DNA from: CAZXPA01 sp964642485
Lineage (GTDB): Bacteria > Patescibacteriota > Patescibacteriia > UBA2591 > UBA6264
DNA: 11,873 nt
Assembly: GCA_964642485.1 (NCBI GenBank)
Contig: CAZXPA010000021.1
Location: 1-11,873 of the forward strand
Reading direction: 5' to 3'
Positions 5,282 to 11,873 of the stretch are shown here, piece after piece. The notes beneath the pieces were generated by a model. The model ran no database searches and was not told the origin of the DNA. It saw nothing but the letters and a program-made list of their open reading frames with translations. Position 1 is the stretch's first letter. Each line of letters opens with the position of its first letter. A program made the translations under genes and the position numbers.

Positions 5282-7556
5282 TAAAATTAAGCAAGATAAA
5301 TATTTTATTTTTACTGGACTTAGTTTATTAGCAGTTATATTTTGGTATTTGAATTTTAAGTTTTGGCATAATGGTTTAGTTTATGGTTTGTGTTTGATTA
5401 TTTATGGCTCTTTAAACTCTTTATGGTTAGGAAGAATTTTATCCCGTTATGGTTTTGAAAAAGAATTGCAATTTATTTTAGGCATTTTCTCATTAATTTT
5501 CTTAATTGGTTTTGGCATGGCCATACCAATTGTTGCTTATAAGGTCAGTCCAGTTTATTTATTTATTTTACTTTTAATCCTAACCCTAATTATTTGTTTT
5601 TGCTCTAGGATAAAAAAGCAAGAAAGAAAAGAATTAACCTTGAGCTCAAAAATTGAAAAAGAAGAGCCTTTTATTAAAATCCCTAAATGGTTTTATTTTG
5701 TTTGGCTAATACTTTGTTTAGGTTCATTATTTCTCCTTTTTTATGCTCGGACCGGCGAATATATTCGTTCTCCCTGGACAGTAATTCATCCCCTTTATAT
5801 TTATGCCTGGTTAGCAATTATTTTATTTTTAGGATTGTTAGTTTTTTCCAAAATTAAATTAAAACACTTTTTATTAATTATTATCTTAAGCTCTTTATTG
5901 CTTCACGCTTATTTATTAATTCCCTATGAAATGGGGTTTGGTGGTGATAAATACCGGCATATTGGAGCTGAGAGATGGTTAATGCAAGAAAAAGTTTATC
6001 AGCCGGCTCTTTTTGGCAAAGATGTTTCTTACAAGCAATTTGGGTCACTTAAAGTTCCTGAGGTTTTAGTTGTTGGCAATAAGACTTCGTATGCTAATAT
6101 GTGGGGCTTGGTAATTGCTTTATCCTGGCTAACCGGAATAGATGTTTTTTATGTAGATTTGATTTTAGGGCTTTTGCTTTTTTCCTTATTTTTGCCGTTT
6201 TTGATTTTAAAACTTGGCTTGTTTTTTTCCCAAAAGAAAGGGTTTTTATACTTAATGGTTTTAATGCCATTTTTGTTTTATCCTTTTCAGGCTTATGGAA
6301 GCATCACCATGCCCTTAACTTTTGCCCTTTTGCCCTTTTTGTTCGGTTTGATTTTTATTTGCAAGTATTTTACTCAGCCAAAACCAGGTAAAAATCTGTT
6401 TTTTCTACTTGTTTTCTTTATTCCTTTTTTATATTTTAATTATCTTCTTTATTTAATTTTATTTTTAGAAATAGTAGTTTTCGCAATTTTAATAAAAAAC
6501 CTAAAATATTCAAAAAGAGTATTTACTCTAGCTATTATTGCCTGCTTTATTTTGTTTTTGTTTTTTCTTCCTCTTTTACAAACGCATAGCCAATATTCAT
6601 GGTTTAAAACCGAAGGTCCTTTAAGAACGGAATTATTTAAAGCTTTAAAGGATTTTCCTGTTCGGCTTTTATCTTCTCAAGCTATTTTCCCAAGAGTTTA
6701 TGGCATAGAGCAGGACAATTGGCTTTACGCTACAGTTAATCGTCATCTTTCTCGCTCTATTTTCTTAGAAATTTTGCCCTGGGTTTTTATCCTTACTCCC
6801 TTGGTTTGGCTTTTAGTGATTTTTGGCTTAAGCCAGTTTAAAAAATTAAAAAATCCGGGCTTAGGATTGTTATTTGTTTTAATGTTAGTGGTGATTTTAA
6901 TTAACCAGATGATTTCAAGTTATTTAATGGAGGGAAACCATCTATTAACCAAACGTTTAGTTGTTTTTACCTCTTTTTTAATTTTTATTCCTTTAGCCTG
7001 GGGAGCTTATTGTTTGATACAAAAAATATCAAAAAGAACAGTTATCTTTACTTTGGTTTTGTTTTTAGCCCTGGTTTCAACTACGGTTTATGCTTCAGGG
7101 CCAAAATTTCAAGTTGTTACTGCTGATGAATTTAAAACCGCAGAATATATTTGGCAAAAACTAAAACAAAATCCTGAAGAAAACAAATGTGTTCTAGCTA
7201 ATACCTGGCCCTTATTAGTTCTGGAAGCAGTTTCTGGCCGGGGAATTGTTACTGGTGGCTTCCCTTATTATTATGAGTATCGTCAGCCAGAAAGAGTGCA
7301 GTTGTTTGATAATATGAACCAAAGTCCTTCAATTCGTTATCTTGAAGAATCTTTAGAAATCACCGGGGCCAAGGAATGTTATTTTATAACAGAAAAGCGC
7401 TGGGTATATTTTGATAAAAGAAAACAGATAATTAATCAATTAAATGGGTTGTTGGGTGAACATCAAAATATTGGCAAGGTGATGATTTGGCTTTATCAGC
7501 CGAATAAATTACTACGAAATACTGAATCGCACGAAAGTACGAAAGAATTGAATTAA
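5262..7556 (+). CDS. Large polytopic membrane protein, GT-C glycosyltransferase-like
   Basis: The product is 764 residues from the ATG at 5262. A TTG at 5238 would add eight residues inside the GT4 gene and is less likely. It has roughly 14-15 hydrophobic segments: four in the first 115 residues, a charged cytoplasmic-looking loop (115-145), three more to about 222, then a long loop at about 225-280 containing GFGGDKYRHIGAERWLMQ, followed by further helices to about 615. A soluble C-terminal domain (about 625-750) has YIWQKLKQNPEENKCVLANTWPLL and GGFPYYYEYRQPERVQLFDN. A first large loop with an acidic motif plus a soluble tail is the general GT-C plan (PMT/ArnT/oligosaccharyltransferase-like), which uses polyprenyl-linked sugars. 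This is an inference from topology and position after GT4, not a recognised family match. The last ~15 residues (LLRNTESHESTKELN) come from a TACGAA-type DNA repeat. Confidence 0.7.
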   Translation: MFKQVIDKIKQDKYFIFTGLSLLAVIFWYLNFKFWHNGLVYGLCLIIYGSLNSLWLGRILSRYGFEKELQFILGIFSLIFLIGFGMAIPIVAYKVSPVYLFILLLILTLIICFCSRIKKQERKELTLSSKIEKEEPFIKIPKWFYFVWLILCLGSLFLLFYARTGEYIRSPWTVIHPLYIYAWLAIILFLGLLVFSKIKLKHFLLIIILSSLLLHAYLLIPYEMGFGGDKYRHIGAERWLMQEKVYQPALFGKDVSYKQFGSLKVPEVLVVGNKTSYANMWGLVIALSWLTGIDVFYVDLILGLLLFSLFLPFLILKLGLFFSQKKGFLYLMVLMPFLFYPFQAYGSITMPLTFALLPFLFGLIFICKYFTQPKPGKNLFFLLVFFIPFLYFNYLLYLILFLEIVVFAILIKNLKYSKRVFTLAIIACFILFLFFLPLLQTHSQYSWFKTEGPLRTELFKALKDFPVRLLSSQAIFPRVYGIEQDNWLYATVNRHLSRSIFLEILPWVFILTPLVWLLVIFGLSQFKKLKNPGLGLLFVLMLVVILINQMISSYLMEGNHLLTKRLVVFTSFLIFIPLAWGAYCLIQKISKRTVIFTLVLFLALVSTTVYASGPKFQVVTADEFKTAEYIWQKLKQNPEENKCVLANTWPLLVLEAVSGRGIVTGGFPYYYEYRQPERVQLFDNMNQSPSIRYLEESLEITGAKECYFITEKRWVYFDKRKQIINQLNGLLGEHQNIGKVMIWLYQPNKLLRNTESHESTKELN
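7510..7545 (+). repeat. TACGAA-rich repeat at the end of the GT-C-like gene
   Basis: TACTACGAAATACT and later ACGAAAGTACGAAAG units fill the last codons of the gene. TACTACGAA (7510-7518) is the reverse complement of TTCGTAGTA at 7606-7614. TACGAAATACT (7513-7523) pairs with AGTATTTTCGTA (7583-7594) apart from one bulged base. Confidence 0.65.
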
Positions 7557-7581
7557 TTAAATGATGAGCAAGAAAAAGATT

Positions 7582-7627
7582 TAGTATTTTCGTAATTTTT
7601 TGTAGTTCGTAGTAGGAGCATCGTATT
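7582..7627 (+). repeat. Inverted TTCGTA-rich repeat in intergenic gap
   Basis: This is the opposite-orientation partner of 7510-7545, containing AGTATTTTCGTA, TTCGTAGTA and TCGTATTT. It fills most of the gap before the next gene and contains that gene's AGGAG ribosome site. Confidence 0.65.
7614..7618 (+). promoter_or_regulatory. Shine-Dalgarno sequence of the 7629 gene
   Basis: AGGAG lies ten bases before the ATG at 7629. It is the only textbook ribosome site seen before a plus-strand gene here, and it is embedded in the TTCGTA repeat. Confidence 0.6.
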
Positions 7628-7628
7628 T

Positions 7629-8513
7629 ATGAAGATTATTTTAAAAATTTACCGAGTTCTTTTAGTGATTGGTGTTTTAGGCCTTTTTGTTTGGTTATTG
7701 AGTAAAAACGTTGTTATCAAAGGTCAGCTTTTTTTAATTAAAGATTTTTGTTTAAAATCTAGTTCTATTTCTCATCTTTATCCAGAAAATCGGATTGGCG
7801 GGGTTGAACGAGAAGGTCCTGATGAGTGTTTTCAGCGGATTTTTGTTGAGCCGGCTTATTTTAGAGTTAAGATTCCGCGGACATTTGCTAAGGTTAAAGC
7901 AAGAATTGTTTATGCTAATCCTGATCAGCCGCTTCTTCAATTAGGGGTAATGAAAAAAAGACTTCATCCTTTGGATTGGCGCTTTACTTTAAAACTTTTA
8001 GAAAACAAGATTTTTGATAATTTAGACTGGTTTAGAATAACTCAAGAAGGTGTTAGTCTTTGGCAAAAACAAAAAAGATTTGACAGTCTTTATGAATATG
8101 TTAATAATGTGCCAACTGATCAAAAAACAGTAACCTTTTATTATCAATTTAGTCCTGAAGCAGTAAAAAACCCAACTAAGGTTGTTCCTTGGAATCCAGA
8201 AACTCCTTTTGAGCATGTTGACTATATTATTAGTCAATATCAATCACCAAGAGTTATGTTTAGTGGATTGCTAAGCCAGACAATTTGGAAAGAGCAGACA
8301 GTAGAATTTTTAGTTGGCACTGATTATATGAATGATCATTATTTAGAATTTATAATTTCAGCTCCAGGGTTAACCAGTAATCGGTATGAAATTAAAGTTA
8401 AGAGAATTGAGATTGAACTCAGCCGTCCGCCAACTGACTGGCCAAGTTTTTTTTCAGATTTAAAAGGTTATTTTTTAAGAAAATTGTCAAATGTCAAAAG
8501 CAAACTGCATTAA
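7629..8513 (+). CDS. Membrane-anchored protein of unknown function
   Basis: I do not recognise this 294-residue protein. An N-terminal hydrophobic helix at about residues 10-26 (VLLVIGVLGLFVWLL) without a clear cleavage site or lipobox suggests a membrane anchor. The remaining ~265 residues lie outside and look beta-rich, with many aromatic residues and alternating polar/apolar stretches. Recognisable local features are AYFRVKIPRTFAKVKARIVYANP (residues ~76-98), a central helical part with LDWFRITQEGVSLW, TVTFYYQFSPE, and a last block VEFLVGTDYMNDHYLEFIISAPG before a strand-rich end. The overall impression is one or two carbohydrate- or adhesion-type beta domains, but no catalytic motif can be named. 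It follows the GT-C-like gene by 72 bases and overlaps the next small membrane-protein gene by 23, so a role in the same surface system is likely. Its final codons lie in a short TCAAATGTCAAA stretch. Confidence 0.75.
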   Translation: MKIILKIYRVLLVIGVLGLFVWLLSKNVVIKGQLFLIKDFCLKSSSISHLYPENRIGGVEREGPDECFQRIFVEPAYFRVKIPRTFAKVKARIVYANPDQPLLQLGVMKKRLHPLDWRFTLKLLENKIFDNLDWFRITQEGVSLWQKQKRFDSLYEYVNNVPTDQKTVTFYYQFSPEAVKNPTKVVPWNPETPFEHVDYIISQYQSPRVMFSGLLSQTIWKEQTVEFLVGTDYMNDHYLEFIISAPGLTSNRYEIKVKRIEIELSRPPTDWPSFFSDLKGYFLRKLSNVKSKLH

Positions 8514-8727
8514 ATTATTTTATTACTTAGCTAGAGATTTATTCTTTATTAGCGGAGCCTGTTTTCTAATGCTTTTGATTTTAGAGGATATTCAACCAGG
8601 TTTTGTTTCTTTTTGGTTTGAAATAAAGAATATTTTAATAGTTGTTATTCTTAGCGGGCTTTTAGCCTTATTTACCCCGCACCAAAACGGCGATAATATT
8701 CGCTCTGCATTTTTCGATTCTTCTTAA
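8491..8727 (+). CDS. Small two-helix membrane protein, unknown function
   Basis: This 78-residue product overlaps the preceding gene by 23 bases. It has two hydrophobic helices, about residues 13-33 (LARDLFFISGACFLMLLILED) and 46-62 (KNILIVVILSGLLALF), with basic residues before the first, so both ends may face the cytoplasm. It may be an accessory of the membrane-anchored neighbour (inference from position only). From about residue 62 onward (TPHQNGDNIRSAFFDSS) it is encoded by the left arm of the inverted repeat at 8674-8715, so the tail and stop codon appear to have been supplied by that repeat. No Shine-Dalgarno sequence; start by overlap coupling. It may be a truncated form of a longer protein. 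Confidence 0.6.
   Translation: MSKANCIKLFYYLARDLFFISGACFLMLLILEDIQPGFVSFWFEIKNILIVVILSGLLALFTPHQNGDNIRSAFFDSS
8674..8715 (+). repeat. Left arm of long imperfect inverted repeat
   Basis: ACCCCGCACCAAAACGGCGAT, then 12 bases containing a small hairpin (GCGA...TCGC), then GCATTTTTC. The outer parts match the reverse complement of 8788-8816 except for one extra A, one substitution and the 12-base insertion. It covers the 3' end of the small membrane-protein gene. Confidence 0.8.
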
Positions 8728-8787
8728 ATTAAAAAAAATGCTTAAAATAATCGGTGAGCCAGATAAAGAAAATATGGGCTCATATTT

Positions 8788-8816
8788 GAAAAATGCATCG
8801 TCGTTTGGTGCGGGGT
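8788..8816 (+). repeat. Right arm of long imperfect inverted repeat
   Basis: GAAAAATGC-ATCG-TCG-TTTGGTGCGGGGT mirrors 8674-8715. A nested stem, TGAGCC (8755-8760) with GGCTCA (8777-8782), lies inside the loop. The arm ends where the putative rmuC -35 begins. An open 38-codon frame (8738-8854) crosses it but has no support as a gene. Confidence 0.8.
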
Positions 8817-8844
8817 TTACTTCATTTAGAAAAAATGATAAAAT
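8816..8844 (+). promoter_or_regulatory. Promoter for rmuC, probably leaderless
   Basis: TTTACT (8816-8821), a 17-base spacer, then TAAAAT (8839-8844) preceded by TG-A. The rmuC ATG follows after exactly six bases, so the transcript should start on the ATG itself. No ribosome site is present. The -35 touches the right inverted-repeat arm. Confidence 0.6.
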
Positions 8845-8850
8845 AAAAGT

Positions 8851-9744
8851 ATGACTACGATCTTACTCATTATTTTAATCATTGTTTTATGCGGAGGCTT
8901 TGTTGGCCTATTTTATTTCTTGAATAAAAAACTTAAAGCAATTGAGAGAACAAAGGAAGATCAGTCTTTATTAATGTTAAATCAGAATATTCAAGGTATT
9001 CATGAAAGACTTGAACAAACAGCCAAAGAATTAGGCAGAATGGGGGAAATAGGCCATCAAATGCAATCACTCCAGGACTTTTTAAAATCACCAAAGCTGC
9101 GGGGTAATATTGGTGAACAAGTTTTAAAAGATTTATTAGAACAGTGTTTTTCCCGGCGTCACTTTAAACTTCAGTATAGATTTAAAAGCGGAGAAAGAGT
9201 AGATGCCATTCTTAAAACCAGAGAGGGGATTATCCCCATAGATGCAAAATTTCCTATGGAGAATTTTCAAAAGTTAGTGGCAGCTAAAAATGAAGAAGAG
9301 GGGAGGGTGGCAACAAAATTATTTATTCGTGATGTAAAAAAACATATTGATGATATTAGTCGAAAGTATATTTTACCCCAGGAAGGTACAGTTGATTTTG
9401 CGGTAATGTATATTCCTTCCGAAGCTATTTATTATGAAATTCTTCGAGTTTCAGAAGCATTAGATATTTGGGCTCGAGAAAAAATGGTTTATTTTGTTTC
9501 ACCAAACTCCTTTTATTACTTTTTACGGATAGTGATGATTGGGATGCGGGGGCATGAGATTCAAGAAAATGCTAAACAAGTGTTAAAAATCTTATTAGCC
9601 GTGCGAAAAGATGCTGAAAAGTTCGGTCGGGTTTTAGAAATAGCTACCAGTCATATTAATAATGCCAAGAACGCTATTGATCGGGCCAACAATGAATATG
9701 CTAAATTAACTGGCAAGGTTGATCAAATCAAATTATTAAAATAA
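8851..9744 (+). CDS. rmuC: RmuC-family DNA recombination protein
   Basis: RmuC proteins carry a predicted PD-(D/E)XK-type nuclease fold, and in E. coli rmuC affects inversion between short inverted repeats. This 297-residue version has an N-terminal transmembrane helix (residues 3-24), a helical coiled-coil stretch to about 80, then the conserved domain. SPKLRGNIGEQVLKDLLEQCF has E89, GERVDAILK has D118, and IPIDAKFPMENF has D131 and K133, matching the E...D...DxK active-site pattern. Later family blocks are DFAVMYIPSEAIYYEIL, VYFVSPNSFYYFLRIV and the C-terminal helices with HINNAKNAIDRA. It is shorter than the 450-500 residue proteobacterial forms because the coiled coil is short; the nuclease domain looks complete. 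It begins a three-gene run with the permease (5 bases later) and ackA. RmuC next to so many inverted repeats is suggestive but may be chance. Confidence 0.93.
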   Translation: MTTILLIILIIVLCGGFVGLFYFLNKKLKAIERTKEDQSLLMLNQNIQGIHERLEQTAKELGRMGEIGHQMQSLQDFLKSPKLRGNIGEQVLKDLLEQCFSRRHFKLQYRFKSGERVDAILKTREGIIPIDAKFPMENFQKLVAAKNEEEGRVATKLFIRDVKKHIDDISRKYILPQEGTVDFAVMYIPSEAIYYEILRVSEALDIWAREKMVYFVSPNSFYYFLRIVMIGMRGHEIQENAKQVLKILLAVRKDAEKFGRVLEIATSHINNAKNAIDRANNEYAKLTGKVDQIKLLK

Positions 9745-9749
9745 AGAAA

Positions 9750-10889
9750 ATGAAGGCACATAACTTTCCTTTTATTCGATCAACGTCAGTTTTGGTCGGG
9801 ACAATTGTTGGAGCGGGAATTTTTGGTTTGCCTTATGCCTTTGCTAAAAGTGGTTTTATTATTGGGCTTTTTTATTTGCTGGTTTTAGCAGTTGTTTTTT
9901 TAATTACCAAGCTTTGCTATGCCGAAATAATTTTAAGGACTCAGGATGATTTAGAAATGCCTGGTTATGTTAGTCGTTATTTAGGGAAAAAAGGAAAAGT
10001 TTTAATTACCTGCTCATTGATTTTAGGAATTTATGGCGCTTTAACAGCTTATTTAATTGGCGTTGGCGAATTTCTTTTCTCCATTTTAAATCCCTTAGTT
10101 GGTGGAAGTCAAATATTCTGGTCATTAGTTTTTTGGGTCATAGCTAGTTATTTCGTTTTGCGCGGGATTGGTATTGTTAGTCAAATAGAAATGATTATGG
10201 CCCTGGGCTTAATTTTTATTGTTTTACTTGTTTTTGTTTTAAGTTATCCTTATTTGGACTTAAATAATTTAAAAACAATTAATTTTAGGGATTTCCTTTT
10301 TCCTTATGGCGTAGTTTTATTTGCTCTAGGTGGGGCCTCAGCTTTGCCAACTATGCGCCGAATTCTTGGGCCCAAGACTAATTTGATAAAAAAATCCATA
10401 GTTTTAGGAACCCTGATTCCGATTTTAATTTACATTATTTTTTGTTTTTCTGTTATTGGCGTTAGTGGTCTAAACACTTCTGAAACGGCTCTAACTGGTT
10501 TGGCAAAATTAACTAATGGCAGGGTCTTATTAATTGGTGGTATTTTTGGCATTTTAGCCATGACCACTTCTTTTTTAGCCTTAGGCTTTATTTTAAGAGA
10601 GTTAATTCATCGTGATTATAAGGTTCCTTTAATTCCAGCCTGGAGTTTAACAGTTCTTATTCCAATTCTTTTATTTCTTTTAGGTTTAAGAAGTTTTATC
10701 TTAGTGATTAGTTTTGCCGGGGGAATTCTTTCTGGTATTCAGGGGATTGTTTTAATTGCTGCTTATTACAAAGCTAAAATACAAGGAGACCGGGCTCCAG
10801 AGTTTAGTTTTAATTTAGCTAAACCAATCGCTTATTTTATTTACTTAATTTTTATCCTCGGTATTATTTATCAATTTATTTATGTCTAG
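9750..10889 (+). CDS. Amino acid permease, aromatic (Trp/Tyr)-type, APC superfamily
   Basis: This 379-residue membrane protein has about eleven hydrophobic segments, the usual size for the hydroxy/aromatic amino acid permease branch of the APC superfamily. The first helix has the diagnostic broken-helix motif STSVLVGTIVGAGIFGLPYAFAKSG (residues 11-35), where glycines bind the substrate backbone. A conserved helix-6 region reads PYGVVLFALGGASALPTMRRILG. The loop after helix 2-3 (LRTQDDLEMPGYVSRYLGKKGK) also fits. Expected role: proton- or sodium-coupled uptake of an amino acid, probably aromatic or branched, across the cytoplasmic membrane; substrate specificity is not readable. The ATG follows rmuC by 5 bases and the stop overlaps the ackA start by 8 bases (ATGTCTAG), so the three genes probably form an operon. 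No Shine-Dalgarno sequence is seen. Confidence 0.85.
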   Translation: MKAHNFPFIRSTSVLVGTIVGAGIFGLPYAFAKSGFIIGLFYLLVLAVVFLITKLCYAEIILRTQDDLEMPGYVSRYLGKKGKVLITCSLILGIYGALTAYLIGVGEFLFSILNPLVGGSQIFWSLVFWVIASYFVLRGIGIVSQIEMIMALGLIFIVLLVFVLSYPYLDLNNLKTINFRDFLFPYGVVLFALGGASALPTMRRILGPKTNLIKKSIVLGTLIPILIYIIFCFSVIGVSGLNTSETALTGLAKLTNGRVLLIGGIFGILAMTTSFLALGFILRELIHRDYKVPLIPAWSLTVLIPILLFLLGLRSFILVISFAGGILSGIQGIVLIAAYYKAKIQGDRAPEFSFNLAKPIAYFIYLIFILGIIYQFIYV

Positions 10890-11873
10890 CGAGTCATTAA
10901 TTTTAGTTTTAAATGCTGGCAGCACCTCGTTAAAGTACAAGCTTTTTAATAGCCACTCAGCCTCGAAGCTTCGGCGAGCTCAGTCGAGCCGCTCATGGCC
11001 GAGAGGCCGAACTCTTAAGGTTTTGAAAAAAAGTAATATTGGTAATTTAGGTCATGGCGGCAAAGACCATGCGGATGCCTTTAGAAAGATTTTAAGACAA
11101 ATTGGTGATTTAACTGATATTAGGGCCGTTGGTCATCGTATTGTTCATGGTGGTCAGGACTTTTCTCATCCAACATTAATTGATGATCAAGCCCTAAAAG
11201 ATTTAGCTGAATTTAATTATTTAGCTCCTTTACACAATCCTTATGGCCTGGCGGTTCTTGAATCAGCCCGGATTTATTTATCTGACATTCCCCACATTGC
11301 TGTTTTTGATACTGGATTTTTTGTTGATTTACCTTTAAAGACCAAGGTTTATGCTATTCCTTTAAAATATTATGAAAAGCATGGCATTCAACGTTTTGGT
11401 TTCCATGGAATTTCTCATCAGTATGTAGCTGAACAAGCAGCTCAAAGATTAAAAAAGAGATTAAATAAAATAAATTTAATTACCTGTCATTTAGGCGGGG
11501 GATGTAGTATTACCGCAATTGAACAGGGTCGGGCCATAGATACAAGTATGGGCTTTACCCCCTTAGACGGATTGGTAATGATGACCCGGCCAGGCGATAT
11601 TGATCCGGGGTTAATTTTTCATTTAAATCAAGACCTTAATCTCCCGGAACGAGAGATTTATAATTTATTAAATTATGAATCAGGGATTAAAGGTTTATTT
11701 GGTTCAGATAATTTTTTAAAGCTTTTAAGGGCAGTTAAGAAAAAGAATAAAAGAGCTAAGTTGGCTTTTGAGATTTTTGTTTATCGAATTCAAAAATACA
11801 TTAGTGCTTATTGGGGAATTCTAAATAATGTTCAAGGGGTTGTTTTTACTGGAGCAATTGGTGCTGGCAAACC
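10882..11873 (+). CDS. ackA: Acetate kinase, 3' end outside window, with repeat-derived insertion
   Basis: AckA transfers phosphate between acetyl phosphate and ADP, making acetate and ATP. The frame starts at ATG 10882, overlapping the permease stop by 8 bases, and stays open for 330 complete codons to the window edge. Motifs: LVLNAGSTSLKYKLF (N11), GHRIVHGG (R86, H89), FDTGFF (D143), RFGFHGISHQYVA (H175), CHLGGGCSI (H203), DTSMGFTPLDGLVMMTRPGDIDP (D220, R236) and VVFTGAIGAGKP. Catalytic Arg, Asp and His positions are kept. HLGNGAS reads HLGGGCS, the usual TRSGD reads TRPGD, and GGIGEN reads GAIGAG. Residues 25-45 (HSASKLRRAQSSRSWPRGRTL) come from a GC-rich palindromic DNA repeat replacing the region normally just after the first strand pair. 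With PduL at 1770 this completes an acetate-forming ATP pathway. The C-terminal ~70 residues are not visible. Confidence 0.92.
   Translation, partial: MSSESLILVLNAGSTSLKYKLFNSHSASKLRRAQSSRSWPRGRTLKVLKKSNIGNLGHGGKDHADAFRKILRQIGDLTDIRAVGHRIVHGGQDFSHPTLIDDQALKDLAEFNYLAPLHNPYGLAVLESARIYLSDIPHIAVFDTGFFVDLPLKTKVYAIPLKYYEKHGIQRFGFHGISHQYVAEQAAQRLKKRLNKINLITCHLGGGCSITAIEQGRAIDTSMGFTPLDGLVMMTRPGDIDPGLIFHLNQDLNLPEREIYNLLNYESGIKGLFGSDNFLKLLRAVKKKNKRAKLAFEIFVYRIQKYISAYWGILNNVQGVVFTGAIGAGK
10954..11014 (+). repeat. GC-rich compound palindrome inside ackA
   Basis: By hand count about two thirds of these 61 bases are G or C, against a strongly AT-rich gene. It contains nested palindromes: CGAAGCTTCG (10964-10973), GAGC-C-GCTC and GGCC-GAGA-GGCC. 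It is read in frame as part of AckA, with no stop codon. Confidence 0.8.

Noticed and set aside
6101..6391. 96-codon plus-strand open frame inside the GT-C-like gene
   Set aside because: It is a shifted-frame shadow of the 764-residue protein, with no motif, start signal or independent support.
7752..7940. 62-codon minus-strand open frame
   Set aside because: Antisense to the 294-residue membrane-anchored protein gene; no promoter, ribosome site or recognisable product.
8022..8243. 73-codon minus-strand open frame
   Set aside because: Antisense to the same gene; composition looks like reversed coding sequence and nothing supports expression.
8738..8854. 38-codon frame overlapping the rmuC start as ATGA
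   Set aside because: It crosses the right arm of an inverted repeat and the rmuC promoter. The product has no recognisable feature, and a leaderless rmuC start explains the region better.

Overview
The window is low-GC DNA (G+C not calculated; AT-rich codons throughout) from a bacterium that uses TAA, TAG and TGA as stops. TGA ends the glycosyltransferase gene at 5281, so the UGA-as-glycine code of some candidate-phylum bacteria does not apply. The gene mix is a PheT end, a PduL-type phosphotransacylase with acetate kinase, small glycosyltransferases, a HIT protein, RmuC, an 80-residue-class GIY-YIG nuclease and many short palindromic repeats inside genes. This most resembles a Patescibacteria/CPR (Parcubacteria-like) genome. 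That placement is an inference from style and gene content, not a proven assignment.

Layout. 1-356: 3' end of pheT. 392-1399: a PfkB-family sugar or nucleoside kinase. 1431-1707: a small GIY-YIG nuclease gene framed by an inverted repeat. 1770-3426: pduL overlapping a family-2 glycosyltransferase gene that carries three different repeat segments in frame. 3437-3502: two palindromes between convergent genes. 3522-3968 (minus): a HIT protein. 3999-4135: a divergent promoter region with a possible 19-codon leader ORF. 4139-8727: a run of overlapping or closely spaced plus-strand genes (GT4 glycosyltransferase, large polytopic GT-C-like membrane protein, membrane-anchored protein of unknown function, small two-helix membrane protein). 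8674-8816: a long imperfect inverted repeat. 8851-11873: rmuC, an aromatic-type amino acid permease, and ackA running off the right edge.

How the genes may work together. PduL (acetyl-CoA to acetyl phosphate) and AckA (acetyl phosphate to acetate plus ATP) make a complete substrate-level phosphorylation route without a classical Pta, although the two genes lie about 8.5 kb apart. The GT2, GT4 and GT-C-like proteins and their membrane-anchored neighbours look like a surface glycan or glycoprotein assembly group. The kinase and permease fit a scavenging, fermentative lifestyle.

The most unusual property is not one gene but the repeats. At least five kinds of short repeat are inserted in or across coding sequence while preserving the frame (GT2 gene, ackA, the C-termini of the GT-C-like and small membrane proteins), or they sit exactly at gene starts. 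Three ATG codons are preceded by TGN-TANNNT and exactly six bases, which suggests leaderless transcription; one of these elements lies inside a repeat copy and another abuts a repeat arm. The best candidate for an undescribed element is the GIY-YIG gene bracketed by a perfect 13-bp inverted repeat.
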